The notes below the pieces were generated by a model. It was not told where the DNA came from, made no database searches, and saw nothing but the letters and a program-made list of their open reading frames with translations. From assembly GCA_934463035.1 (NCBI GenBank), contig CAKSIG010000004.1:124001-188000 (forward strand): a DNA stretch of 64,000 bases, in the 5' to 3' direction. Below are positions 17,055 through 24,195 of this stretch, in pieces. The stretch comes from an uncultured Eubacteriales bacterium. GTDB lineage: Bacteria; Bacillota; Clostridia; Oscillospirales; Acutalibacteraceae. A program made the translations under genes and the position numbers. Every line of letters begins with the position of its first letter. Position 1 is the stretch's first letter.

Positions 17055-17695
17055 ATTGTAGAGTATTCATTGAGGAAGAAGTAGTTTAATTTTCTTTCTA
17101 ATTCCTCGATACTGTAAGTATGTAAAATTTTGTAACCAGCTTTTAACAATGAATTATCAACAAACATATCTCTTTTAGCTCTATTTGCTTTGAAATGGGA
17201 CATATCATCTACTTCAATTAGAATTATCGGTTCTAAATCAAATTTTGCACATAGGGCAAAATCTATATGTTTAGAACTAATTTTAGAAAACGATACCTTT
17301 TTGTCGATTTCTCTGGTTGAATATGTTTCGTCAACTTCAATTAAATCTGCAAGTCTTATCTTTGATAGGATTTGCAGATTTTTCTTTTCTGCATAACCCT
17401 TCAAAAATGAGTAATATCTTTTTTCATTTTCCGTTAAGAATTTTCGTTTTTTGTACGCAGTTTTTATATCATAGTTTTCTTTGTTATAGTTTTGCTCATT
17501 AATAGGTTCTTCGATAATAATAGTACTGCTTGGTTGATATATATCTGCATTCTTATGGAAAAAATTTTTGTTATAAGGATTACGATAATAATTATTAGTG
17601 CTATTGTAATTATTTCTATACTTTTTCTTTCTATGCCTATTCACAAAATAATAAATTATTACACCAATAACTAATAAAGATAATACCTCGTTCAC
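17033..17695 (-). CDS. Membrane-anchored DUF2726-like protein (possible phage accessory)
   Basis: 220 residues: one N-terminal transmembrane helix (about 4-20), a Tyr/Asn-rich linker to about 60, then a C-terminal domain with HIDFALCAKF, PIILIEVDDMSHF and KRDMFVDNSLLKAGYKILH. The D...EVD...RD pattern is that of DUF2726, related to the PD-(D/E)XK nuclease fold. It is transcribed against the phage structural genes, next to the repressor, where lysogenic conversion or superinfection-immunity genes often lie. Nuclease activity and role are inference only. Confidence 0.7.
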   Translation of the reverse strand: MNEVLSLLVIGVIIYYFVNRHRKKKYRNNYNSTNNYYRNPYNKNFFHKNADIYQPSSTIIIEEPINEQNYNKENYDIKTAYKKRKFLTENEKRYYSFLKGYAEKKNLQILSKIRLADLIEVDETYSTREIDKKVSFSKISSKHIDFALCAKFDLEPIILIEVDDMSHFKANRAKRDMFVDNSLLKAGYKILHTYSIEELERKLNYFFLNEYSTINSSPEW

Positions 17696-17707
17696 TTTAA
17701 TACTCCT

Positions 17708-17929
17708 TTACCTCTTTGGATAATTTTTTCCCTCGGGCAGTCCCAAAACATAATCAGCAGACACATCATAAAATTTACATAATTTAATTATATCTTCTAT
17801 TTTATATTTTGCCCTACGTTGTTCATACTTTGAAATGGCTGATTGTTGGCAATTTAGTATTTTTGAAATTTCAGCCTGCCCAATATCATTATCTATCCTT
17901 AAAGCTGTTAATCTATCTACATAGTCCAT
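17708..17929 (-). CDS. Cro/CI-type (XRE) phage repressor
   Basis: 73-residue helix-turn-helix protein, nearly the HTH domain alone: LTALRIDNDIGQAEISKILN then QQSAISKYEQRRAKY as recognition helix, ending DVSADYVLGLPEG. Divergent from the phage operon across an intergenic region with three similar 16-bp operators, so it is the likely lysogeny repressor. AGGAAGTGAT precedes the ATG. No dimerisation or cleavage domain is visible, so induction must differ from LexA/RecA-type cleavage. Confidence 0.88.
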   Translation of the reverse strand: MDYVDRLTALRIDNDIGQAEISKILNCQQSAISKYEQRRAKYKIEDIIKLCKFYDVSADYVLGLPEGKNYPKR

Positions 17930-17956
17930 AATATCACTTCCTAATTTTATTTTAAT

Positions 17957-18027
17957 AATTCCAAATCAGACTATTGACAAAAAGTCCGAAACAGACTATA
18001 ATATTTACATAAAGTCCATTTCAGACT
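17957..18027. promoter_or_regulatory. Three tandem operators of the phage switch
   Basis: Three 16-bp copies on the same strand: 17957-17972, 17982-17997 and 18012-18027, with consensus AAgTCCrwwwCAGACT. Copies two and three are AAGTCCGAAACAGACT and AAGTCCATTTCAGACT, imperfect palindromes (AGTC...GACT). One overlaps the spacer and start of the -10 of the rightward promoter, one lies after it, one before the -35 and inside the predicted leftward promoter. Confidence 0.82.
17974..18002 (+). promoter_or_regulatory. Perfect-consensus early/structural phage promoter
   Basis: TTGACA (17974-17979), exactly 17 bp, TATAAT (17997-18002). All twelve consensus positions match; operator 2 fills the spacer. 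Reads into the replication/coat operon. Confidence 0.88.
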
Positions 18028-18070
18028 TTATTTTATATAAATAAATTACTATAAGAAAGAGGTATTTAAA

Positions 18071-18325
18071 ATGACAGCAACATTACTTGGTTATTCACAA
18101 ATGAAAGGAACGAGCAAAAAGACAGGTAAACCGTACGACGGATATATGTTTCATCTCGGATATGTAGACGAACACGTAAACGGCACGGCAACGGCGCAAC
18201 TGTATGTTGACAGCACGGTTCTTGAAAACTCGGATTGTCCAATAAAGGTAGGGGAGACTTACGAGTTTAATTATGAAGTAAGTTTCAACGGCTATCAGCG
18301 TTTAAAATCTGTTGAAGTATGTTAA
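18071..18325 (+). CDS. Small protein, possible phage ssDNA-binding protein
   Basis: 84 residues, first gene of the structural operon, behind AAGAGGT. Composition and the beta-rich pattern (TATLLGYSQMKG, KVGETYEFNYEVSFNGY) would suit a small OB-fold, and filamentous phages carry a gpV-type ssDNA-binding protein just ahead of their coat genes. That is the only basis for the suggestion; I do not recognise the family by sequence. No membrane segment. Confidence 0.55.
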   Translation: MTATLLGYSQMKGTSKKTGKPYDGYMFHLGYVDEHVNGTATAQLYVDSTVLENSDCPIKVGETYEFNYEVSFNGYQRLKSVEVC

Positions 18326-18444
18326 CGGAAGAAAACGCGACTTACTTAATAGATAGGATAGACAATATACAAGCGTTATTAATGTTTATATGTATCGTTA
18401 TTATTGCCGTTTTTATCTATAAGTTTTTAAAAATGTTTTTCTAA
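18319..18444 (+). CDS. Small single-pass membrane protein of the phage
   Basis: 41 residues starting MLTEENATYLIDRIDNIQAL, then a hydrophobic helix LMFICIVIIAVFIYKFL near the C-terminus. It has no own Shine-Dalgarno; its ATG overlaps the preceding stop as ATGTTAA, so translation is coupled. Possibly a minor virion-end protein (gpVII/gpIX-like in size), by position only. Confidence 0.6.
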   Translation: MLTEENATYLIDRIDNIQALLMFICIVIIAVFIYKFLKMFF

Positions 18445-18456
18445 GGAGTGATAAAA

Positions 18457-18603
18457 ATGTTCACAGGATTTTCACCTGAGACTTTCGGCGATTTTATAAA
18501 AGAGCTGTTTTCAATTACTCCGTACATATTGCCAGCTTGTATAGCTTTTTTAGGTTTTAAAAAGGCTGTGCAATTCCTGCTTGACGTGTTAAAAGGTGCG
18601 TAA
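18457..18603 (+). CDS. Coat-like protein 1
   Basis: 48 residues: MFTGFSPETFGDFIKELFS, then a hydrophobic helix YILPACIAFLGF, and a C-terminus KKAVQFLLDVLKGA. An acidic/amphipathic N-terminus, one membrane helix and a basic patch is the plan of filamentous-phage major coat proteins. AAGGAG precedes the ATG. The next gene is a paralogue in plan, ending with the same Gly-Ala. No cleavable signal peptide is evident, so the N-terminus may be mature as made. Confidence 0.7.
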   Translation: MFTGFSPETFGDFIKELFSITPYILPACIAFLGFKKAVQFLLDVLKGA

Positions 18604-18643
18604 GCATTTTTTATAAAATTAAATAAGAAAGGAGTATAAGACA

Positions 18644-18814
18644 ATGACAACTTATGATCTTGCCGGACTTTTTAAAGGCGAAAACGCGATAGATCTTTCA
18701 CCGGTTCTCAGCGGCGTATATAACCTTTTGCCCGTAGTAATTCCTGTTGCTATCGGCTTCATCGCTCTGCGCAAAGGTATATCTTTCCTTTTCAGCTCTA
18801 TTCAGGGTGCGTAA
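18644..18814 (+). CDS. Coat-like protein 2, probable major coat
   Basis: 56 residues: MTTYDLAGLFKGENAIDLSP, hydrophobic LLPVVIPVAIGFIALRKG, and a C-terminus SFLFSSIQGA. Shares with the previous gene the pattern of one membrane helix followed by (R/K)KG/KA-x-x-FL and final Gly-Ala. AAGGAG is strong. A weak terminator directly follows, which in Ff phages boosts the major coat gene upstream of it; that makes this the better candidate for the abundant coat protein. Confidence 0.7.
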   Translation: MTTYDLAGLFKGENAIDLSPVLSGVYNLLPVVIPVAIGFIALRKGISFLFSSIQGA

Positions 18815-18838
18815 GCGTTTCTTTTACTCAATATGTAG

Positions 18839-18870
18839 ACCTGCATTTCCCAGTGCAGGTTTACTTTTTC
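18839..18870 (+). terminator. Partial terminator after coat genes
   Basis: ACCTGCA / TGCAGGT stem of 7 bp with 8-nt loop followed by TTACTTTTT. Modest strength suggests read-through into the adsorption gene. Confidence 0.65.
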
Positions 18871-18896
18871 AAATAGATATATAAGGTGGTGATTCT

Positions 18897-20582
18897 TTGA
18901 AATTTTTACATAAGCACAGACGAATAATAGGCTTTATCTTAACTGTAACCGTTTCTGTTATGTTGTTTGTGTCGAGCATTCCCGCAAGTGCGGCAGATAG
19001 TGTTTTATGTCGTTTTAAAAGATTTGATTCAGGTGGTTCTTCTTATACCCCTGTTACTGGTTGCAATAATTACTCTATAAATTATACTTCAAGCGGTTTT
19101 TATGGAAAATTATATTTTTATGATGAAGATATTTTCAGTTTTTCTAAAACTTCTGCACCTGAATTTTTTCGTATCATTGTAAGCCTTCCTATGGGCTATG
19201 AGAAGTACTATAAAACTAATATTGCAGTAGGTATTATTTACGGTAATAATCGCATTTCTCGTTTGTTGTTTGATAAGATTGAGTTAGATCCTAATAACAT
19301 CAATTATGAACTTTATTATTTTATTCTAGAAGGTCAAGATTTTATAGATATAGCTAATGATTATAATTTTTCCTCAATGACTGTTCAGGGTGTATCTGTT
19401 GATATTGATTCTGTTGCTGCCAGTTCAAGCTCTGTAAAGCGTTGCACTGTTGAATCGGTAACTTATAGTACGGGTTCATCTTCTTCGTCTATTCAAAAGG
19501 AAGCTAATCGTTATTTATTTGATAATTTTTTAGATCCTGCTTTTAAGTGGTTAGGCAATTTCATTTCCGAGGCTTTTAGATTTGTTTCAGATAATTTTAT
19601 AGTCCCTGCTATCGGTACTCTCGGAGTAATTTTTCAAGATGCTTTTGATGCGTTAAAGCCTTTTCTTAGTTCACTTTTAGATAATTTATTTTTACCTGTT
19701 TTAAATTCTATATTAAGTACTTTAAATGGTATTGTGCAGGCTATTGCTGATGCCTTTCTTCCTATTATTGCGGATATTATTAATTTTTTCGCTCCATATT
19801 ATAATAAACTTTCTGACATTATAACAAATAACTTTATAGATTTAGTTTCCAGATTATCACCGCTTGTAAATCAGTTTGTCACCGCAATAACCCCGTCATT
19901 TGAAAGTATAGTAAATAACATTTCAAAGAATATTTCAAATATTATACGAGAATGTTTTATTCCTAACGATTCAAGCGCCGAGTATCAGGAGTTTGTTTCA
20001 ATGAAGAATGACGTAACAAACAAATTCCCGATATTTAATCAGTTGTATTCGTTTGTTTCCGCTTTGTTCAATCCCTCGACTTATAGTCCCGGTACTTCGG
20101 TCTCGGTTACAAACATATTACGGAGTTATAACGATAGAATAATTGAATCTAATAAACAAGTTTATTATCGTTGCAATTATGATTTCAAAAAAGGCAATTC
20201 ATATTACATTACTTTTAATGTCTCAGGCAGTAGAGAAGTCGGAATACAGTATGTTCTGTCCTCAGGTAGTTATATGGGAGGTCCTGAAATTCATAACGGC
20301 GCTAATACTATTCTATTATCTGAATCACTATATTCCGTTTCTGCTTTTGAGTTTTATTCACGTAAATCGTCTGGAACGGCGTCTATTACGGATATATGTC
20401 TTTATTCAGTAGATAGTTCGGCTGGTTCAGATTTCACGGTAAATGTATACGGTAAAAATGTATCGGTCTTAAACTTTGATTGGTATATGCCGTATAAGCA
20501 TTACGGCGATATATGCGTTATAGCTTTCTGCTATCTGGCATTTGTATGGCACACGTTTAAACGTCTGCCGCAGATAATATAA
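18897..20582 (+). CDS. Putative adsorption/minor coat protein (gpIII-like)
   Basis: 561 residues. Signal peptide of about 33 residues with cleavage after ASA, then a Ser-rich beta region to ~200, a long stretch of amphipathic helices (~205-365, repeated FxxFLxPxxxxLxNxI-like units), a second beta region to ~535, and a C-terminal membrane helix (DICVIAFCYLAFVW) with a short basic tail. Export signal plus C-terminal anchor and position between coat and Zot genes match the host-recognition protein of filamentous phages. TTG start at 18897 is set by AAGGTGGTG. No sequence family recognised; receptor unknown. Confidence 0.75.
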   Translation: MKFLHKHRRIIGFILTVTVSVMLFVSSIPASAADSVLCRFKRFDSGGSSYTPVTGCNNYSINYTSSGFYGKLYFYDEDIFSFSKTSAPEFFRIIVSLPMGYEKYYKTNIAVGIIYGNNRISRLLFDKIELDPNNINYELYYFILEGQDFIDIANDYNFSSMTVQGVSVDIDSVAASSSSVKRCTVESVTYSTGSSSSSIQKEANRYLFDNFLDPAFKWLGNFISEAFRFVSDNFIVPAIGTLGVIFQDAFDALKPFLSSLLDNLFLPVLNSILSTLNGIVQAIADAFLPIIADIINFFAPYYNKLSDIITNNFIDLVSRLSPLVNQFVTAITPSFESIVNNISKNISNIIRECFIPNDSSAEYQEFVSMKNDVTNKFPIFNQLYSFVSALFNPSTYSPGTSVSVTNILRSYNDRIIESNKQVYYRCNYDFKKGNSYYITFNVSGSREVGIQYVLSSGSYMGGPEIHNGANTILLSESLYSVSAFEFYSRKSSGTASITDICLYSVDSSAGSDFTVNVYGKNVSVLNFDWYMPYKHYGDICVIAFCYLAFVWHTFKRLPQII

Positions 20583-20594
20583 GGCGGTGTTTCA

Positions 20595-20837
20595 ATGATT
20601 ACAGAAACGATATTACATTTTCTTACAATGGTTTTAAAACCTATTATAAACCTGATTCCGTCAATGGATACTTTTGTTATACCAGATAACATAGCAAGCT
20701 ATTTAACAACTATCTTCCGAACTATCGGTATTTTTATTCCTGTTGCAAATCTTTTACCTTTGTTTGTGTTCAGTATAGCTTTTACGTGTTGGCGTTTCGG
20801 TTACTCAATAATAGTCCGAATCCGCAATATGTTTTAG
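20595..20837 (+). CDS. Hydrophobic phage protein (gpVI-like)
   Basis: 80 residues, about two to three hydrophobic segments (TILHFLTMVLKPIINLIP, ASYLTTIFRTIGIFIPVA, LLPLFVFSIAFTCWRF) and a basic end. AAGGCGGTG precedes the ATG. Lies between the adsorption protein and the assembly ATPase as gpVI does in Ff phages; role inferred from position and hydrophobicity. Confidence 0.65.
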   Translation: MITETILHFLTMVLKPIINLIPSMDTFVIPDNIASYLTTIFRTIGIFIPVANLLPLFVFSIAFTCWRFGYSIIVRIRNMF

Positions 20838-20868
20838 TATAAAAAATTAATGAAAGGAGTTTAAAACA

Positions 20869-21036
20869 ATGACAACTGTATTATCTATGTTACTTATTTT
20901 TGCATTGCTTACGTTGTGCGTTCTATTCTGCTATAAGCAGTATTTAGAGTGTAAATTACTCTCTTTAAAGCTGCCGAAACAAAATAAACCCAAGCGTAAA
21001 CGCAAGGTAGTTTATGAGGACGATCTTGATGACTAA
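20869..21036 (+). CDS. Small membrane protein with basic-acidic tail
   Basis: 55 residues: N-terminal helix LSMLLIFALLTLCVLFCY, then KLPKQNKPKRKRKVV and the acidic end YEDDLDD. Good AAGGAG. No family recognised; part of the phage operon. Confidence 0.6.
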   Translation: MTTVLSMLLIFALLTLCVLFCYKQYLECKLLSLKLPKQNKPKRKRKVVYEDDLDD

Positions 21037-21062
21037 AACAAAAAAAGAAAGGAAAATTTATT

Positions 21063-21209
21063 ATGACATTATTCGGTTTCTCAATTCCGTTATGGATAGT
21101 ATTGTCGGCGGTCTTCGCTCTTGTTTATATTCTGTTTACAATTTTATCAGCCGTTAGAGAACGTAGGATAAAAGCAAAGAGGAAAGACAATGTTAAATAC
21201 GATTCTTAA
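21063..21209 (+). CDS. Small membrane protein overlapping the Zot gene
   Basis: 48 residues, one hydrophobic helix (IPLWIVLSAVFALVYILFTI) and a basic tail VRERRIKAKRKD. AGGAAAATTT precedes the ATG. Its last 20 bp overlap the Zot start, so the two are coupled. Unknown function; size suits a phage morphogenesis accessory. Confidence 0.6.
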   Translation: MTLFGFSIPLWIVLSAVFALVYILFTILSAVRERRIKAKRKDNVKYDS

Positions 21210-22023
21210 CGGTTGTCTTACGTGTTTAAAAGTAGTAGGTATCGTTATTTCACCTTTTGTGTTCTCAGGCTTTGTATTCTTCCTGATACATACCTTTAAA
21301 GGCGAGAGGATACCAAAATCGGAATACGGCACCTACCGACATATGAACCACGGCAGTTTTTTTAAACGGCTGTTTGTTCAATTTCCAAAGGCATTTATCA
21401 ATGATTTGTTTAATCGTGACCCCGATTTTTTTAAGCCCTACGGCGTTCATATGATAGCTGGAAAGCAGGGAAGCGGGAAGACCGTTACAGTTACGTATCT
21501 GCTTTTAAAGTATAAAGATATGTACCCGCAGTTACGCATTAAAACAAATTTTAACTATCGTTATGAAGACGGCGCTATTGAACATTGGAAAGATCTTGTA
21601 AACTCAAATAACGGTACATTCGGTGAAATAGACGTTATAGACGAGATACAAAACTGGTTCAGCTCTATGCAATCAAAAGATTTCCCGCCTGAAATGCTTA
21701 CAGAGATTACACAGCAGCGTAAACAACGTAAGATGATTATTTGTACTTCTCAGGTGTTCGGACGTGTAGGTAAGCCTATCAGAGAGCAGGTATTTTATCT
21801 TTACGAGCCTTTGACTCTTTTCGGCTGTCTTACTATTGTCCGTAAATATGAGCCTGTCATATCAGCTGTTGACGGTCTTGCCGATAAAAAGAAGTTTAAA
21901 GGTATATTTTTCTTTGTTCATAATAAGCGAGTTAGAGAGAGTTTCGATACTTATAAAAAGGTTGAAAAGCTCTCAAAAGACGGTTTTATACCACGTATTT
22001 CAATCCCTGACATTAAATCTTGA
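21190..22023 (+). CDS. zot: Zot/gpI-family phage assembly ATPase
   Basis: 277 residues. N-terminal membrane helix (VVGIVISPFVFSGFVFFLI, about 16-35), then a P-loop GKQGSGKTVTV near 95 and Walker B EIDVIDEIQNWFSS near 148, followed by TQQRKQRKMIICTSQVFGR, the Zot/gpI sensor region. Such ATPases drive extrusion of filamentous virions through the membrane. The helix precedes the ATPase here, the reverse of M13 gpI but as in several Gram-positive relatives; there is no long periplasmic domain, as expected with no outer membrane. Confidence 0.92.
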   Translation: MLNTILNGCLTCLKVVGIVISPFVFSGFVFFLIHTFKGERIPKSEYGTYRHMNHGSFFKRLFVQFPKAFINDLFNRDPDFFKPYGVHMIAGKQGSGKTVTVTYLLLKYKDMYPQLRIKTNFNYRYEDGAIEHWKDLVNSNNGTFGEIDVIDEIQNWFSSMQSKDFPPEMLTEITQQRKQRKMIICTSQVFGRVGKPIREQVFYLYEPLTLFGCLTIVRKYEPVISAVDGLADKKKFKGIFFFVHNKRVRESFDTYKKVEKLSKDGFIPRISIPDIKS

Positions 22024-22034
22024 CAGCGAGCCGT

Positions 22035-22213
22035 TCTCGGCAAACGGAGTGCCGAGACGGCGTGCAAGATTTTCAGGTGATACGGCTTAAACCGCCGAGA
22101 GGGGGCAGTAATGTAATACGCCCCATACATAATATGCCTTTTTCGGCAAAAAACGGCTTAACCGTGCGGTTTTCCTCAATTTTAAAAATGCGGTCAAAAT
22201 ACAATTTGACCGC
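22035..22213 (+). other. Hairpin-rich leader of rep, candidate origin region
   Basis: The 207-bp gap between zot and rep holds several stems: TCTCGGCA / TGCCGAGA (22035-22057), GGGGC / GCCCC near 22100-22125, and GCGGTCAAA / TTTGACCGC (22190-22213) ending just before the rep Shine-Dalgarno. It could be an origin or a translational control of rep. Confidence 0.5.
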
Positions 22214-22230
22214 AAAAAGGAGTTTTAGTT

Positions 22231-23736
22231 ATGGGCTTTCGTTCCGACATTAAGCGTTGTAAGGTTTTCAATGAGTTTTCACCCGAATTACAAAAGCAAT
22301 ACTTCGGTCTTACCCGTGATAAAGTTGTTTTTAATATAGATACTCTTTATTATACTGTTTCTCTTATGGAAACTGATAGGGTAGAGCAGATGTTGTCTCA
22401 GCTTAAACTGTGGAAAGATGATTACAACAACGGTAATAAGGATATTACTTATTACGATATGCAATTTCTTCCTTTTTATTTTTGTCATTATGAGTATAAA
22501 TTGACTATTGAAAATATGTTTGATATTTTTATTGCTTCGTATCTTCCAAATACTTCAACACCTCGGATAGTAGTTCAACTCCGTTCCGTTGGTCTTTGGC
22601 TTAACGGTGCTGAAACTATGATAAATGATAGCTATAACAATTTATTATCGTTTTTGCAGCCTTTTGGAATACGTGTTGAAAAAGTATGTATTAATCGTAT
22701 TGACTATGCTTACCATTCAAATTTGATTCAATCTACGGATAATTATTTTAGTGATAGGTCTTTAATCCGCAATCTCAAAACAAAAATGAGAAAATTTCAT
22801 AAAGTCGGTAATATAACAGATAAGATTGAAATTGATTATTTAGGTCTTGGTATGCGTACTTCAAATAATGTATACTTCCGAGCCTATAACAAAACAAGAG
22901 AAGTTATAGAAAAAGGCTATAAAGGTTTTTTCATAGATTTATGGTTTAAAAACGGTTTAATTTCCGAATACGATAAATTTTGCTTAGAGATAGGGTATAA
23001 GTACAACTCTTATGTTTCTATGAATGTTGCTCGCATAGATTGGTATTTGTTATATGGTACTGATGATAATTTAAAGAGAGATCTTCGCAGAATACGTGAA
23101 AAGTGTTTTGAAAACTCAGATAACTATACCTACATAAAAAAGGCTCTTAGAAACGTCTTGCCCGAGGTAACAGTTATAATGAACTGTGAGTATCAAACGA
23201 AAACAAAATTCTTTAAATCTTTGGAAAATACAATAGGTGCTATACCATACGAAAGTGTCGCCGATGCTACGGCGGAACTACGGAATGTAATTAAAATTGT
23301 ACGTAATTCAAAGTTGTTTACCGATTATCTTACTTCAAATACTGTGTCATTCTGTGAAAAGGACGGCTCCGACTATCTCAATTGGTGGAAACGTATACGC
23401 AGCTGCAAGATAGATACAATGTTTAAAGGTGAAATTATGCGGCAGTACGGCAATCATATTGAGATTGAGAAGTTAAAGCAACGTATGCTTACTTCGGTTG
23501 CAGGAATAAGCGCATACAAGAATAATATAAACAACAACGATTTAACCGCAGATATATCTGACTTCCTGTGTATTCTCAATGATAATGATGTATGTAACGT
23601 CACAATAGACACCAATACGGGCGAGCAATTAGAATTTAAGTATAGGAACTACGATACAATAAAGAAGCGTAAGCAAAGACAGATAAAACCGCTTTTAAAG
23701 AAAGTATACGGTGAAATAAATGAAACTCAAAGATAA
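22231..23736 (+). CDS. Phage replication initiation protein (Rep_trans-like)
   Basis: 501 residues, cytoplasmic. It shows the layout of rolling-circle initiators of the Rep_trans/phage CII-like group: CINRIDYAYH near 157, VYFRAYNKTREVIEKGY near 225, and MNVARIDWYLLY near 272, with a helical C-terminal half. The nicking Tyr cannot be fixed by eye. It follows Zot rather than leading the operon, as in several Firmicute inoviruses. AAGGAG is preceded by a 9-bp hairpin that may limit access. Overlaps the next small gene by 17 bp. Confidence 0.82.
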   Translation: MGFRSDIKRCKVFNEFSPELQKQYFGLTRDKVVFNIDTLYYTVSLMETDRVEQMLSQLKLWKDDYNNGNKDITYYDMQFLPFYFCHYEYKLTIENMFDIFIASYLPNTSTPRIVVQLRSVGLWLNGAETMINDSYNNLLSFLQPFGIRVEKVCINRIDYAYHSNLIQSTDNYFSDRSLIRNLKTKMRKFHKVGNITDKIEIDYLGLGMRTSNNVYFRAYNKTREVIEKGYKGFFIDLWFKNGLISEYDKFCLEIGYKYNSYVSMNVARIDWYLLYGTDDNLKRDLRRIREKCFENSDNYTYIKKALRNVLPEVTVIMNCEYQTKTKFFKSLENTIGAIPYESVADATAELRNVIKIVRNSKLFTDYLTSNTVSFCEKDGSDYLNWWKRIRSCKIDTMFKGEIMRQYGNHIEIEKLKQRMLTSVAGISAYKNNINNNDLTADISDFLCILNDNDVCNVTIDTNTGEQLEFKYRNYDTIKKRKQRQIKPLLKKVYGEINETQR

Positions 23737-23920
23737 ATTAATCGTTTATATTTATAACAAACAAACGCAAATAGAACAGGAAGAACAGGATCTTAAAACA
23801 AGTCTTCGGCTGTCAGCATTAGATAATTTAGACCATTACGAAATATTACTGCATAGAATCCGTCTTCAAGCGTGGAACGAGTTCATAAAAGATTTGTATA
23901 ATATCGTTATTAATTGTTAG
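23720..23920 (+). CDS. Small phage protein with coiled-coil tendency
   Basis: 66 residues, charged, mostly helical (KQTQIEQEEQDLKTSLRLSA). Begins inside the end of rep (GTGAAATAAATG-type ribosome site), so translation is coupled. Family not recognised. Confidence 0.6.
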   Translation: MKLKDKLIVYIYNKQTQIEQEEQDLKTSLRLSALDNLDHYEILLHRIRLQAWNEFIKDLYNIVINC

Positions 23921-23932
23921 TGAGGTGATTTA

Positions 23933-24058
23933 ATGGCTTGCTGTTTCTGCAAACATTTAAAAGTAGAATGTTTTGAAATATGCTATTGTAAGTTTTTAAA
24001 TATGATTGTAGATTATTACGGCATAATCTGTCCGAATTTCGACGTTGTGGGGGCGTAG
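23933..24058 (+). CDS. Cys-rich mini-protein at end of phage operon
   Basis: 41 residues starting MACCFCKHLKVECFEICYCK, with seven Cys, probably metal-binding. GAGGTG lies 6 bp ahead of the ATG and the gene follows the previous stop by 12 bp, so it looks translated. Its second half is encoded within one arm of a large nested hairpin (24011-24102). Function unknown. Confidence 0.6.
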   Translation: MACCFCKHLKVECFEICYCKFLNMIVDYYGIICPNFDVVGA

Positions 24059-24102
24059 CTCTTTTACCGCTTGAAATTCGGCAAAAGGTATCCGTAATAA
24101 TC
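24011..24102 (+). other. Nested hairpin, candidate packaging signal or origin
   Basis: Outer stem GATTATTACGG (24011-24021) with CCGTAATAATC (24092-24102), 11 bp perfect; inner stem CCGAATTTC (24032-24040) with GAAATTCGG (24073-24081), 9 bp perfect; two equal 10-nt internal loops and a 32-nt apical loop. Long folded stems of this type in ssDNA phages serve as packaging signal, origin or integration substrate. Confidence 0.6.
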
Positions 24103-24125
24103 TCAATCTAAACTTACGGCTCAGC

Positions 24126-24195
24126 AGGGCTGAGCTATACAAAACGTGTCTACGCAAGCCTAAATTTAGATAGGCTCAACTATACTAAATGAATG
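24126..24195 (+). repeat. attR: right 70-bp direct repeat of the provirus
   Basis: 69/70 identity to 16147-16216. In this copy the repeat is preceded by GCTCAGC, which can pair with GCTGAGC inside the repeat (24119-24135), and is followed by the second arm of a 15-bp palindrome. Confidence 0.88.

Larger units (their letters stand above)
16147..24195. mobile_element. Integrated filamentous phage (inovirus-like provirus)
   Basis: Everything between the 70-bp direct repeats is a compact block unlike its neighbours: mostly tiny membrane proteins, a Zot/gpI ATPase, a replication initiator, a large signal-peptide protein with a C-terminal membrane anchor, a repressor and a toxin-antitoxin pair. 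Order on the plus strand (DNA binding, coat, adsorption, pVI-like, Zot) is that of filamentous phages, and a unit of 7,979 bp fits their genome size. The DNA is visibly more A/T-rich at third positions than host genes. There is no integrase, transposase or lysis gene, which fits chronic secretion and use of a host recombinase. A non-phage integrative plasmid is less likely because of the coat-Zot set. Confidence 0.87.

Noticed and set aside
22020..22253. 77-codon frame across the zot-rep gap
   Set aside because: No ribosome site, Arg/Ser-rich shadow of hairpin DNA, overlaps the rep start.
16147..24195. Provirus read as a conjugative element or satellite plasmid
   Set aside because: No relaxase, T4SS or mobilisation gene; short coat-like genes and Zot with the gpIII/gpVI order fit a filamentous phage.
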